In this document: positions 48,201 through 61,070 of the stretch, in pieces
Layout: every line of letters starts with the position of its first letter
Position numbering within the stretch: position 1 is the first letter of the stretch
Assembly (NCBI RefSeq): GCF_019399895.1
Contig: NC_091865.1
Span: forward strand, 6,453,001 to 6,517,000
DNA from: Cardiocondyla obscurior
Lineage: Eukaryota; Arthropoda; Insecta; Hymenoptera; Formicidae
DNA: 64,000 nt
Direction: 5' to 3'
The notes under the pieces: generated by a model
What the model was told of the DNA's origin: nothing
The model's database searches: none
The model's input: the letters and a program-made list of their open reading frames with translations, nothing else
Translations under genes and position numbers: made by a program

Positions 48201-50321
48201 TATCGATGAAATCCCGGCAAACGTAGCAAAATAACCACGTTGAAAAAACATTTAAATAGGAAACTGAATGTATTAAAGAAATGTAGCGCAAAAATCCGTA
48301 TGGTCTCCTTCGCTCGAATAAATATTTTAATTAATTAACGATTATAGATGTAGAGGCAAAAATGAGAAATTGTTAAAAATTGAGAACGTACACGGCCTGA
48401 GGGGACGGGGGAGAACGATGACGTGGTTAATAGATCGATCTCTCGCTTTAATTAATTTTCTAATCAATATTTTCCATTATGTCTTTCCGCCGTGAGCACT
48501 TGAAAGAGTCCGTCGTGATTGAATCGCAAACAAGGCGCTCAGGGCGATACCGTGGCGAAATGATCCGATTATAGGGATGGATAAATTAGGAAACGCAAGA
48601 TGGTCGCCGCAACGTAGATCACTCGCCATTGAGCGAAGAAGTAAATTTGTCGCGGCGAAACGAACGGAAAGCGGCACGGAGTTAGCCGCAGCCGTCGCTA
48701 AGTCAAATCGTTTTCCGATATTGCCGAAGCCCCCGACTGATAATTAGGAGTTTCCTTTAATTGAGGCGATTCAATCGGTTCCCCCTCCCTCTCACCCCCG
48801 CCGCCCACCATCATCAGGGATTTTTAATCTCCCCCGGAGTCTACGGCTCGACCAAGGTGGCGCGGACTATATTTGCATGCATAATTTCTTTCGTATGAGA
48901 ATTCCATCTCCCGCAATTTATTATTCGGCGCATTAATTCGCTACTCGAAGTCGTAAATGCGATTACTACGGATTGCGTTACGTGGAGGGAAAAGGGAGTT
49001 TTGGATTAAATTGTATCGAGCTAAGCATCGAGATAATACACATATACGCGATATACACACGTACGATATTAAATGTAGTTCGACGAACGTGATCGCGCGA
49101 ACGGCATATAGTTCTTCCGACAATGTCGTAATTTGTTGTAATTATAATTTTCGTAAGAATGCATATTTCATCCCGCTTAATTTACATGCCGGCGCCGTGA
49201 TCGCGCTGTCGAGAATTCTAATCAGCATCAGCAGCGCGGAAAGAGAAATTCCTTTGGACGAGATGTTTTATTTCGCTAGCGGGATAAAAGCCACGCGGTC
49301 GTAATGGCGCCGTTTCGCATAAAGTAGCCGCGATTTAAGAGTAGCGTAAATCAAAATAACACATCCCCGGAACATTCCTCATCGGCCGTAACGCGGCTCG
49401 TTGATACGTATGTATGCGTCGCGCGCTCGCGATTACGGGCGCAGTGTTACGCGGAATGAAACCGGGAATTCTTGGCTAGTTTAAATCCTCCATCTGTTAC
49501 GCGGCTAAACGCGATACACGTGAAACGAGTGTAATTCTCTTTTGATTATTTCCCGCTCAACGTATCATCCGGATTAACTACATATCCTCCAATTTTATTT
49601 TACAATTTCGAACGCGAGGGATTTAATTCGAGTGCCAGGCTAGGAAATGGCGAAGGAATCGAGAAAAGAAGGCTGCTCTTATGCAAACGCGGTCCGGCAT
49701 AAACCGAAAGTAAATACATGCGTGGTACGCCCCGTTCCTTTAACGCTGCCTGGACGTGCAATTACGTCTGGAACATTATGTGGCCGTGGTTTATTTCAAC
49801 CGTAATAAATGTACGGTTCTATGAATGTAGCCTGCGAGATGCGAGATGTGCTGCGAAGCATAATTGTATCGCTCCCGTATCTGACTCGAACGACTGCATC
49901 TCTACTTCTTGCTTCTTGCCGTGCGATAGTCGAGGTGAAATTGCAAATATATCCGACACAAACTGAGCAAGATTAAATTTTCTATATTAGGAACAGCGCA
50001 AACTTGACCCGCATTACATATTAATTTTTATAAAATACATATACATGTGTTGAATCAGTGCATCAGTTTACTCCAACGATTTAATTGATAAACAACACGC
50101 TCGCATTATTTTTTTATTTATGACAATTATACGTAAAAGAATCATTTTATGCATAAGCTAATGAGTAAATATTAAATCAGCGAAATTAATTGAGAACATG
50201 TCTATAAAAAGAATATGTAATTGCAGAAGATAGTTCCACGACAGCTTAAAAAGGAATACGTATACATGTATAGCGATATCGTTAACGTGCATTCGATTGT
50301 CGAAACTTTTTCGAATACATA

Positions 50322-50338
50322 TTTTTTTTTTTTTTTTT
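50322..50338. repeat. T17 homopolymer
   Basis: Seventeen T on the plus strand. Confidence 0.85.
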
Positions 50339-52325
50339 AACCTCAACCTTACTATCGAATCGGCCGAAATTCGAGCAACGTTGCTTGCGATTCTGGCGCG
50401 AATCAACATCGCGGAAACAGCACGCCCATTTTCGCGAAATCCATTTTACTCAGACAGCATTTTGCTTGTTGCTCCGACACGCTCTGATGGAGGAAAACCA
50501 CATTTTTCGAAATGGAATAAAGTCGAGATTTCGAGTGCTGAGTACAGAAGATAACTGCGATCGTTTTCCGATGTACTCGTTGCAGAAATTTAATGCTTTA
50601 TTCCGCGATTTTCTAGCCAAACGGACAAATGCTCGAAAAGCAAACACCACGCCGACTGGACACGATTATACAAACTTAATTAACATTGACATTAACAAAT
50701 GTTAAAAAAACATGTTTATTGTCGAACGCTCTTCACATTAATTACATCCGTAATTAAAAAATAAATTTTTATATCAACGATTTGTGGTATATTATTACGT
50801 GCTTTCCGTTCAATTTTTTAAAATTAAATCATTGGTCGGAAAAAAAGATTAATTTACTCCGGGAAATGTCATATTTTATATATCAACACGTTCGTTATGT
50901 GTAATGAATAAAGTACTATTGGAAAAAGTCCGATATTCCAATGCCAGAAATATTTCTGTCGGTATCAGCCAAATTGCAGTATTCATCCGAGTAGAGGATA
51001 TTTTAATCTATCACACGTTATTTTTACAAAGGTCGTTCACCGTTCGTTTGATTATATTTCTCCGAACTTTACTGAAGAGATAATACACAAGCTGAGAACG
51101 TTTGATTTGAATAACTGTTATTTATCGCATCATAGTAATGCAATAATAACGATATTATCGATATTTTATTATCGCACTGGCAACAATACAGGTTGATTAA
51201 AAAATCCTTTTCAAACGGAATAAATTTGCTTGAACGAACATTGTAGTAATTACCTTATTGCCTTATCGCAGTATACGTTGTGCAATTCATTAATGTGTAC
51301 TTTTTATTAAATTAGGCACTAACTTGATATAATTAATTAATTTTACAGCAAAACTTTTAAAGTGAAGTAATATTTTATTCTGTGAGATCGTCTTTAGCAA
51401 AGATGTAAATTACGATTGCAAGTAATTAAAGTGTTTTCGTAATGCGTTAACAATTTACTTTTATGTGACGTCTTAAGTCACATTTCGCTGTAGAGCCAAG
51501 TTCGACAATTAAATGTTTAACATCTGTTAACACGCAAGCTATCTTTGCGAACGTAGTCGCGCATGTAGATTTGAGGCATCACACCGAATTCGATTTCGGC
51601 GGAATACAGATTTTACCGCTATTGCCGGCAATATCGGATCGATGTACGGCGGAATAGCAACGCGGCGCGCTGCCTCACGAAATAAGACGGTTTCGAATAG
51701 CATTTCCCTCGATCACTACGAATCGTCGACTAGCTCTCGAGAATCTCGCGCCGGTAACCCAGCGAAACATCTTGGCAGACTTTTCGAAATGGAATTTTGC
51801 CACGAGGCCCCTTACCTATATCTCATCCGCTCGCCATGTAGCGCGTCTAGCGACGAAAAATACTCGGGGCCGGGGCTTTGTATGTTTTGCCCGAGCTTTG
51901 AAACCCCTCGAGGAGCGAAACGAGATCTTGCTCCCGCGCGCCCATACATGCACGTGCGTATCCGACCGTGCACTAATCTCAGCTGAGAAACGACTCGGAT
52001 CGTGAAAGGCGACCGCCTATACCGCGAGCTTTATAAGCTTCTCGAATATCGGGAGATGCCACTTTTTCTTTCCTTTTTCTTTTTTCTTTTATTTTTTTTT
52101 TCTTTCGGGCCCTTCCGCGCGACTTCCGTTTCCCGCGGCAAACGTATGATCGGATATGTAGGCGGTCCACGTTAGCGGTATACGTGGCCTTATAATATCA
52201 AAAGAACCTTTTTCTCCAATCTCATGCGTTCCGCGCTTCGATTTGGCACACTTGTATTCGAAATCAATATCTGGGACCTTTGTATGTACATACACTGCAC
52301 CTTTGTGGATCGGTTCAAAGCCAAA

Positions 52326-52475
52326 ATGGCTATTATGCACATAACATCTGACCAAACAGACAGTGAGCAATTTCAGCTGGTCAATATGGAAACATCATCC
52401 CTCGGCATACGGAAGCCTTCCGCGAGTAGAGAGATATTCGATCAACTTGGAGGATCAGCGTATAATGCCCGTTAA
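52326..52475 (+). other. Candidate small ORF (49 codons)
   Basis: The ATG sits in an ideal insect context (GCCAAAATGGCT), and the frame runs to TAA with a balanced, soluble composition (MAIMHITSDQTDSEQF... ending IFDQLGGSAYNAR). The upstream frame has no stop for 34 more codons, so it may equally be a chance segment of a longer open frame (52224-52475). An acceptor-like CAATTTCAG lies inside, after which LVNMETSSLGIRK onward would form a terminal exon. No domain, signal peptide or homologue is recognised. Confidence 0.2.
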
Positions 52476-55400
52476 TCCTTCGATATGAGATGAAACCGGA
52501 GACGAAATTCGGCGGAGCTGGAAACGTAACCGGAAGTTCTCCGTCTTATTTGCGCATGATCAGAAACAAGTTTGGTGATACCTGTGCAAAGCGATTCCAC
52601 TCGCGTCAAGATACGAAAGGCCTACACGAATGTATCGAATGATTTTGAATTATGCCTTCAGAATTGTCTTCCCCGTTAAAAATAACTTATTTTCAAAAAT
52701 TGATCATACTTTTTATCACGTATATTTCTATTTGAATAGACTATCTTTATTAAGTTGAAGAAGGAAGAGCGGACAGATAAGAAACGGAGAGCCGATAGAT
52801 ACGTTCTTCCCTTGCGAACGATTGCACGCGGCGCAAAATCGAGTCAAGCCGGAAAGTTTTCATCAGATATGATCCAATAATTCACGACGCAGCTGCGACA
52901 ACGCGCCCGTGCTCTGCTGCGTCTTTATTAATAACGAGAATACCTACTTTTTCAATTGCACACAAAGATGCGGACCTCCCGGTAATGCAAACACACGTAC
53001 ACGCGTGCACGAACACCATTCGCTGCCAGCCGACGCGACGGCGTAGACTTGCAATTAGCGGCTTAATAACTTCGCCGCTTTGTAGGAATTAATTGGAAAC
53101 CAATGAATGCGAATGAGGTTGCGAGAACGTAGAAGTTCCACGGCGAAGGGAATCTCCCTATTGTCTAGCCGACAGTCCCGAGCTAAGCCAATTATCGAGC
53201 GTCCGGAAACGCTGAGATTTGGCGAGACTAATTTATGCCGGCGGTCTCGTGATTCCGTTTTAAGATCGTCAGCGCATACCGATTACTTTAAACACGAATC
53301 TATTACAAAAAAAAAAAAAAAAAAAAAAAAAAGAATTAATTCAACGTATATCAATCGGCGCGACAATGAAAACGTCGCATCCGCTAAACTTTCGAATGTC
53401 ACGTTATCACTGATCGAGACTTGAATCGACGTATCGCGTACCTGAAAGGACTAAAGTGAAAGATATGAATCTGCTATTTAATCAGCTGAATGATTCGTCG
53501 TATTGCCTGCGCTGGATATATCGTTTGTTGCTATTTTCAGAAAAAAAATAGTCATGTTTTCAATCAAAAAAAAAAAGGAGAGATTCGGAGCAGAGGTAAT
53601 GCATCCGAAATTGATTCTGTTTCCGCCAGGAGATCGGCACTTACGTGTGTTTCGACGGCGAAGAGGCGAGAGAGATCCGACGGAGTCACCGGCTACATCA
53701 GTGGAAATGGAAAATGTTGGAAACGTGGAAATCGTATTCTCGTCCCTTCTCATACATGCGGGGTCGGTTGAGCCAGTCTCTTCGTGGCTCATCCGTGGGT
53801 GCTCTCTCGTCTCTCACCTTTTTATCCCATCACAAAAGAGTACACTTACCACTTAATCCCTCACCCTTATCAGAAATACAGGGAGAGTAATGTGGCAATC
53901 TTAAACGATCCTGGAACTTTGACGCCGGTAATGCCACAAAGAGAATTCGAGAAAAACTTTCCGGACGACAGATTTTTCGAGTAAGAAACTTTATGAATCT
54001 TGTTAGCCGATGATTCAAACTTTCTACACGCTTTTTCTACCATGTAACATATTAATCACGAATTAATCGGCGTACAAACTTGTACGATGTTTTTCTTTTT
54101 TTCTAATTTTAATTGCATTTCAGTAACATACGGTTTAAATAAAAATATTTTACAGAACGTAAACTGTTACGTCGTAATTGAATTTATTATTTAAAAATTT
54201 TTCCGCATTAGCTTTTTTAAAATAAGATAATATACTATTAATTATAATATAATTATCTGTTCTCAAATGTTCTATATTTGTCGCGAATACATTTTATCAC
54301 AAATAGAGATTTTAAGTATATTATTTAGTAAAACGAGTTTATTTCTCGCAATAATTCAATACCTCGATTTTATCCAACATAAATTTCATACAAGAATAGA
54401 ACACTATTCCTCGTTTTTACTATATGAATCTACCTTCTATTTAAAACAACGTGAACTTTTGCCCCCGATAAATGTTCCGTTACACTTTAATCTAATTTAA
54501 CGATGTTGACGCGATTAATAAGCCTGTCAAATCGAATTAAACGAGTGCATTTATCAGCCATATCGCTCCTAACTGTTAATTCTCATACATTTAACGTCTA
54601 TTAAATTACGAAGAAGTAATCTTCTTTTATAGACGATTAGAACAATGCAGTACAGTCTATCGGTCTTAATATTGATAGATTCTGAAGTCGGATAAAGAAA
54701 CAGATTATGGGAAATGGGAGGCCTGAAGCGGTCAGCCTAGAAAATGACTTTTTTTTTTTATCTTGAGCAACGAGATAGTGATAGAAAAAGCTTGAAGAAA
54801 GAAGTTAACCGCTCGGCGCGCGTCTGAGCTGTTCAGCGATCATCTCTGGGAAAGATTAAAACTTCCATCCCGCTAAACTTCACTTTAACCTCTACCGTCG
54901 AATGGGGTGGAGTCTTTTTAGCTCCTCTAGTCAACCTATCAGGATCACCCTTTCTCTTATCACGATCCTTTTGCTTTATGTAAAACTAGTGGTTCTTAAG
55001 CGTAATCGGTAAAAACATTTTTGTGGCGACGGCAGCAATTTGTACCTTTGCCGTAAATAGCCCACGTAGATCGAACTTGCGACTAAAGACGCTTCTTTGT
55101 GTGATTAAAATTATATTAATATTAATGATTATTCTTTTACAAATTTGTCATATTAAATTATTCAATAAATTTTTTTTCCTTTTGTGTTATAATGATATCA
55201 AGCCCTTTATATTCGAGTCAGTTTGTTCATATTGGAGATAATCATTTCAGATAATTATAAAAGTATATGTACATTAATTATAATTTTATGTATTTGGAAT
55301 ATAATAAAATACAGTAATGAGCGAGCGTAAATGAATAAAATTGAACTTTCCGACGATACGGAATAACATTTGGAAAAATAGATTATATGAGTTTGAAAAG

Positions 55401-58400
55401 AAATTAAGTTCATTAGATTTTTCCCCGCTATAAAGCATGAAAAATCGTTTTTCTCACGGCCTTTTATTTTCTCGGGGGTTTAATTAATTAGACGTGTTAA
55501 AAATGGCGTTAGATCTTTCAAAGAGAGTCATAAACCCCGAAAGTGTCGAGATCGCGAAAAAAAAGGGTCTACTACTTGTTCTTTCGTTCCGACCCTTCGA
55601 TAAAACTCGCACTTACGATCCCTTAAAACCATTCCTTCGAATACGAACCTATTTTTCACCCCTAAACTTCTTCAATATTTGATTTTCTATATAAAGTTTA
55701 TTAACTTTTCAAATTAGATGTGGCAAATTATATAGTATACGCATGCTGGATAAAAAAAAATATATATAACTAATAAAAATTTCAATAAAAACTTGAAAAC
55801 GAACGAAATTTTCCGACGCAATTAATTAACACGAATGTGAGATATTCGAATGGGAAAAGATTCGATTCAATGGCATTACTAATTTGTCTTGCAAAATTAC
55901 GGAACGATTAATCTCACTCGCGGACATCCGGTACGTGTCAGACATGGCATCCCGAAACTCGTTAGACCGGCGCTGTTAATTTTCGGATCTTGACGCGTAT
56001 TCTAATCCGTGACGTATATTCGCGACGGATTGTCCCGTAACCGTATAGACTGTCGTCGGGCGATGCGGCGAAGATCCATCAAGATTCGTATGCACAATGG
56101 CGATAACGATCTCCCTCCGGAATCGCACAACAGTTAAAGCAGCTTCTCTCGTCGTAACGTACACTTAGACGGTCCGATACTCCCGCACAATGTACGAGGC
56201 GTGAGTGCACGCGCGCGGGTAACAATACGATACACCCGCTACGCGGATTCACCGCAACGCTCAAGACCAGCACCGAAGAACTTGTTCAAAATAGCCGTTT
56301 TCGAAGCTCGGGGCGATAAACCGGAATTTCGTATGAGCCAACCGGTCCAAGTATTCACGCTCCAACCCGACACGCCTCGTCGTTAGGATCGACGGTTAAC
56401 ATTAACTGCACTCTCCATACTCAACTCTCGTTCGAATTTCGGCGCAGTTTTGTGGCGGGCGTGCAACGTGCCCTATGCCATGGATGCGGTTAACAGCAGA
56501 GACGCGCAATGTGAATAAGTTCCTCTCCGGGATGGATCGTGGCTAATTGAATTTTCATTACTTAGCGCATATATGTATTGTAAATAAAATTTGTCTACGT
56601 ATATTTATCACCCGAGGGAAAAGTTATCTCAAAGAAAAAAATTTTTTTTTTTTTATTACGCAAGCAATACTTTTTGTTTGATCAAAAGTTCTTAATAAGA
56701 GTAATATTAAATAGGTAAATTATTATTCGCGAATGAAGCTGATAAATAGTAAAATTATTTACTAGCGGATGTCGATTACGTCGGACATTCATGCGGACGC
56801 ACGTACACAAACGGTCTGTTTGAGAAACTAATTAGATGCGCTATTGTAATTATTTGTCATGTCCATGTTACTATCCGAAACGAGCAAAGGAACGTGCATG
56901 ATCAAAGGAGTAGTCAAGTTGCCAGAATGTGCATATATGCACGAGGTGATAATGGTCGATCTAATAACGTTCGAGTTAGCGTTCCTATTATACTTGCGAA
57001 ATGCGTTTCACTTTTCCGGAGCACGGCCGCATAATTGAACGTAGCGGCAAAAAGATCAAAGTTATCGAGACGGAGATGGTTTTCAGAGACTTTTATCGAA
57101 GCAATCGGGAGCAGAATGATCTCGCCTGCTTTCTAAGAGGCGTCGTTTTCGCAATCGACGCTCGCGCGCTCTTGTAAAGGCGTCGTCCCTTGCATCGCTT
57201 ATGCATAAGCCATCCCCCATGCTGAGCAAACGTGATATTGCAATGAGGGGTGTACCGGGGAGGAGCCGAAAGAGGGTCGCCGGGGCAAAGGGGGTAAGCT
57301 TGTTGGCCTGGTTGCTGCGGCGAAGACGTAATGGGTTCTGTTTCTGGCCCCGTTGCTGAGATAATAAGGAGCGATAGTAGGATTATTAAGGAGCGCATCA
57401 GCACGCACCGTCTGCCACGTATCATTTCAGGGGTTGCGGATCCTTTCGGAACATCCCGAATGCCGTTCACCAAGGGAATTTCTAAGACGACAGGGATGAG
57501 AGAATATCGATGGTAATATTGGGGGCCGTTATTCCGCAAGTACGTGTCGCAATTAAATGAAACAATCGTGTACGTGTCATCGTGACACGTGCGAGTTAAT
57601 GAGATATCGCGAGTGCGATTTGCAACACTCGTAGCTTTATTAAATTACGCAAATCGAGGCGAGCAGCACGGCCCTTCGAATGCAGTATTTCGATTGACAA
57701 AACGTTACGTCGCCGCTATTAAAAAATTACATAAGAGACAAAATTAGCTGTCGATGTAAGCTACCGTGAGAATTTTATTTTATGCGTAATCCCCGCAATT
57801 AAAAATTAACAATAAACGTGTCAGTAAATGTATTTTATTCTATGCGATTGCTAATGGTAAACTAACTAATAGTAACATAATAGTTATCAGGTATCACGGT
57901 AACTTTCGTCTGCCTTTGTTGAGATAATGGACGGACGGACAAAACTACTGTTCACTCCACTTCTTAACACACAGAAAGGATGTCCCACGGCTTTATTGTC
58001 TATCCACCGTTAATGAATTCAGCTCCTCGTTCTTTTTCTCTAAATGGACGTCGACAAAGAGAGATAAACGTGGCAAAAATTTCAATACAGACGGGAGCAT
58101 GACGTTGAACCTACATTTATTTTGAGCCGTGCGAAGAAAAAGGCAAGCTTTTCTCACGTTAAAAAGATTGAACTCGGATAAGACGATATTTAATGCAATA
58201 GAAGTATAGTGCGGAAGGTACGTATATGGAGGATCTTCGCGTCTTGACAAGATCTAATCGTAGGAAACCTTACGGAAGGTTGTTTGCCCTGTCGTTGACA
58301 AGTTATTCGTTAGATCTAACATCATTCGTCTCGTCGGTAAACAACCATGGCTTCGTGCAATCTTCTTCCATCTGCGCGCGAATCGCAAGACTCCTGTATA

Positions 58401-60989
58401 AAATTACACCCTCGCGGTGGGAAAGGGGAGGGGAAATCGACGCGCAAACTCCCGTAAAAGTTGCAGCCGGATACCTCACGCTCGTTTTTAACGAAGCAGA
58501 ATATTAAATCCCCGGCCGACGAAAAAGCCGCGCGTGTAAACGCCTTCGCCGTGAGTTACGACCGCGGCTTTCAATCCGCGACGGATGTAAAATACGATTA
58601 TAAGTTTGTATATAATTTACATGCGCGATATTAAGAATTCCGACGTGCCGTAATGGCGAAGGGAGCGATCTCGTACTGCAAAATTCCCCTCGTGTCCTCG
58701 CGTTTCCCAGCGGCCCGCGTTCCGCGTCTTTCGCTTGCATTCTGTAAACTTTAGCGTTTATTACGTTTTCATTAACAAAGGAATTTGAGATTAGATAATT
58801 AAGTGTTATTTTAAAATGCTCTAATTATCTTCATTAGAAATTGGAATGTAAATAAATTTATATAATTTGACATTAAAAAACAAAATTAGCAATAATATAA
58901 TTGCAATAATTTTTCTAATTACAAAAGTGATGCTTAGGAAAAAGCTGAACTCTCGTTCCTTACCGAGGAACCATCCGTAACTTGGTGCGCAAACAACGCG
59001 CATTTAGCGTAAAAAGTCTCGGTGGACCGTAACCATGAAAGTAACACCTGTGCTTGTATATGTAACTCGTACGAACCGTCTTTTTAATAATTTATGCCGG
59101 GAGAACGGGCGCAGAGAACTTCGATGCCGTGCCGCCGACTTCTGATAAGTACGTTTCCGCGCGCAAAAGCTACGTAGCTAAGGAGTTGCAGCTGCACTCG
59201 AATGCTTTTCCGGAAGGCCGAAACAGTCGAAATTGCGCGGCCGTGGATACGCGAAACGCTTCAGGCTCACCCTATTTCTGTGTTTATTTACGATGCCACG
59301 TAGTCGACACGTTTTACCGAAAGCGTCTTGCCGCATTTTCGTTTTACGCCTCCATAACCACACCTTACCGGCTTACTTCCTTCTGGCCTCCCACCTTTTT
59401 ACGTTTTGCCACATTCGATCTGCTTGCTCGTTCTTTGTCACGTTATTTTTCAATGCCTCTCGAAAACTTCCTTCGGCCGTCAAAAGAATTTTTATCAGAC
59501 GCTCACCTTCCGCGCGTTTCCCAAAACGTAACAGTTATTTATCTAACATAAGTGTACACAATTACCGCGTAAATGTGCAATTGAACGGCCTCCAAAACGC
59601 GAGGATTTCTTCTGACAAAACGTATTAAAAGACATAATTAATATTTCGCGAAAGATTGCCGAGATAAGTAAGCCCTGTGCAAATTTCCGCGAACGAAGAG
59701 CGCGTGCACGTCTTCAGTGTAAAAAAAAAAAAAAAGAAATTAATTACGACCATTAATTTTAATATTCGACGAAATCTATTTAAAAAGAGTGAACGAACTT
59801 CTCTAGAGGAAAAAGCGCGTTTCTGGGATTGGTTCGTTTACTACCGCGTGTAACGACCATTTCCGTAGCAAGGGCTTTTCGCATTTACGGCTATTCAATT
59901 CGACGGATTAAGATCTGTAATACGCTCATGCGAATACACACTCTCCACCTCCGTATTGAGAAGTTCTTTAAACGTTATTTAATAAGTTCACAAACAGATT
60001 CGAGCGTGTCCGAAATGATATCCTGACTGCTCTCGGACGAAGGAACGGCGAATTAAATCGGCGATCATAATGTTAGAGAGTTTCCGTGCCGCCGATATGC
60101 AGCGGACAAACGTTTTCGCTAAAACTTACATTATTAAAGAAGTCGCGCTTTGCTGAATTTCCATAGTCGGAGGAACCAAGAAACTGCTTTCAGTTGAAAA
60201 TACCGTCGGATTTTTTCTCATTGATTCAATGTGGTGCCCCGAGTCGAGTCGACCGAAGGCATATCAAGGAGCTGAGGAACGGTGAATTATTAAAATCGAA
60301 TTCCTTCGAGTCACCCGGAGACAGAAAGGGTTCCGCCGCGAAGGGTTGCGAGGACGGGTGCGACGTTAAGGGACAAGAAAAGACGGGACGAAGAAAAACG
60401 AAATCTATCGCGATATTGGCTGGCAATTGACGCGAACTTTGAAGACATCGTCCTTCGGTCGATCGGAAGCCGAATTGCATTCTACTTATTGTTCGCCTTC
60501 GTTCACGCTCAAACCGTAACTCGGCAGTCTGGGAAAAGTAATTAAATGATAAAAGCGTCGATGAAATTCACATTTCGCGAAAAGGTGCGACCAAACGATT
60601 CATAAATTAAAGGGAACGCGAGAAATATTATGTATTTTCTTGTACGGATATTTATAGTTCGACAGATAAATGAAGACTAGTTCGATGTATATTAATTGTC
60701 AAATGGCACGCTATTCGAACCACTCTATTTCATTTTTCTTGTATCTCTGGGAAATAATATATCAATTTTGAAGCATTTTCTTTTAATCGATATGTCAAAT
60801 ATTATTTAAAAAAATAAAACAAAAGTTTTTCTTTTTTATTTTAATAAACGTTTAAAATCGTACTGTGTTACTGTAACACAATGTTCCCTGTTTAAAGATT
60901 AAATATTACGTTTTTCATGAAATTGAATTTTTTACATCGAGTTGAGTTTATTACATCGTATATGTAAATTATAGCTTTTTTTTTTTCAG
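52476..60989. other. Gene-poor stretch, probably intronic or intergenic
   Basis: No supported gene. An A26 run lies at 53307-53332. The longest open frame of the whole window (57093-57539, minus, 148 codons) overlaps a plus frame with a fair acceptor (ATCATTTCAG before 57427) and shows no known domain on either strand. The frames 59129-59551 and 59233-59628 overlap each other and are probably chance. A minus acceptor at about 53442 opens a frame that runs into the poly(T) complement of the A26 run, so it is not credible. Confidence 0.4.
53307..53332. repeat. A26 homopolymer
   Basis: The longest homopolymer in the window. It could be the tail of an old retroposed sequence, but I found no target-site duplication and no recognisable retroelement body to its left. 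Confidence 0.9.
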
Positions 60990-61070
60990 TCATCTTTAGT
61001 GCCGAAATGTAGCTTGTTAGCAAAGTCTGAAATTCAATACGTCAGGATAATTCAACCCCAGCAGGACTAG
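60990..61070 (+). other. Candidate terminal exon (weak)
   Basis: A very strong acceptor (twelve-T tract then CAG at 60987-60989) opens one frame, SSLVPKCSLLAKSEIQYV and eight more residues, ending TAG at 61068-61070. The other two frames stop at once or within a few codons. An AATAAA string lies about 280 bp downstream. In the phase left by the signal-peptide exon (phase 1) this segment stops quickly, so it would not be that gene's next exon. T-tract plus CAG strings are common in this DNA, so chance is likely. Confidence 0.2.

Larger units (their letters stand above)
40441..52325. other. Gene-poor stretch, probably intronic
   Basis: No exon is well supported. A plus ATG frame at 40561-40740 (MARNLQQEQLAGG onward, 59 residues, decent start context) follows the ACGCA repeat, but a second frame is open over it and it has no domain. 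A cluster of overlapping open frames on both strands at 47640-48290 has a minus-strand donor-like GTAAGTAAGT at its left edge, but no frame resembles a known family. Simple sequence includes pyrimidine tracts at 45191-45235 and 46129-46157 and T17 at 50322-50338. Confidence 0.4.

Noticed and set aside
47640..48291. Cluster of six overlapping open frames on both strands, with a minus-strand GTAAGTAAGT donor-like end at about 47648
   Set aside because: I tested it by eye for odorant receptor, ion channel and transposase motifs and found none. The frame entering the donor is open for only about 18 codons before a stop, and the acceptor there is poor.
53307..53332. Poly(A) run as a possible LINE or SINE tail
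   Set aside because: No target-site duplication and no element body were recognised, so it is recorded only as a homopolymer.
53305..53441. Minus-strand acceptor (TTTAGTCCTTTCAG) opening a frame VRDTSIQVSISDNV onward
   Set aside because: The frame runs straight into the complement of an A26 run, and no donor lies before it.
57093..57539. Longest open frame of the window (148 codons, minus), with an internal hydrophobic stretch near the middle
   Set aside because: It overlaps plus- and minus-strand frames of 60-70 codons, uses no clear start context and shows no domain. A few frames of this length are expected by chance in 64 kb with GC-rich patches.
59129..59628. Two overlapping plus frames of 140 and 131 codons
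   Set aside because: Two different frames open over the same bases point to composition rather than coding. No domains.
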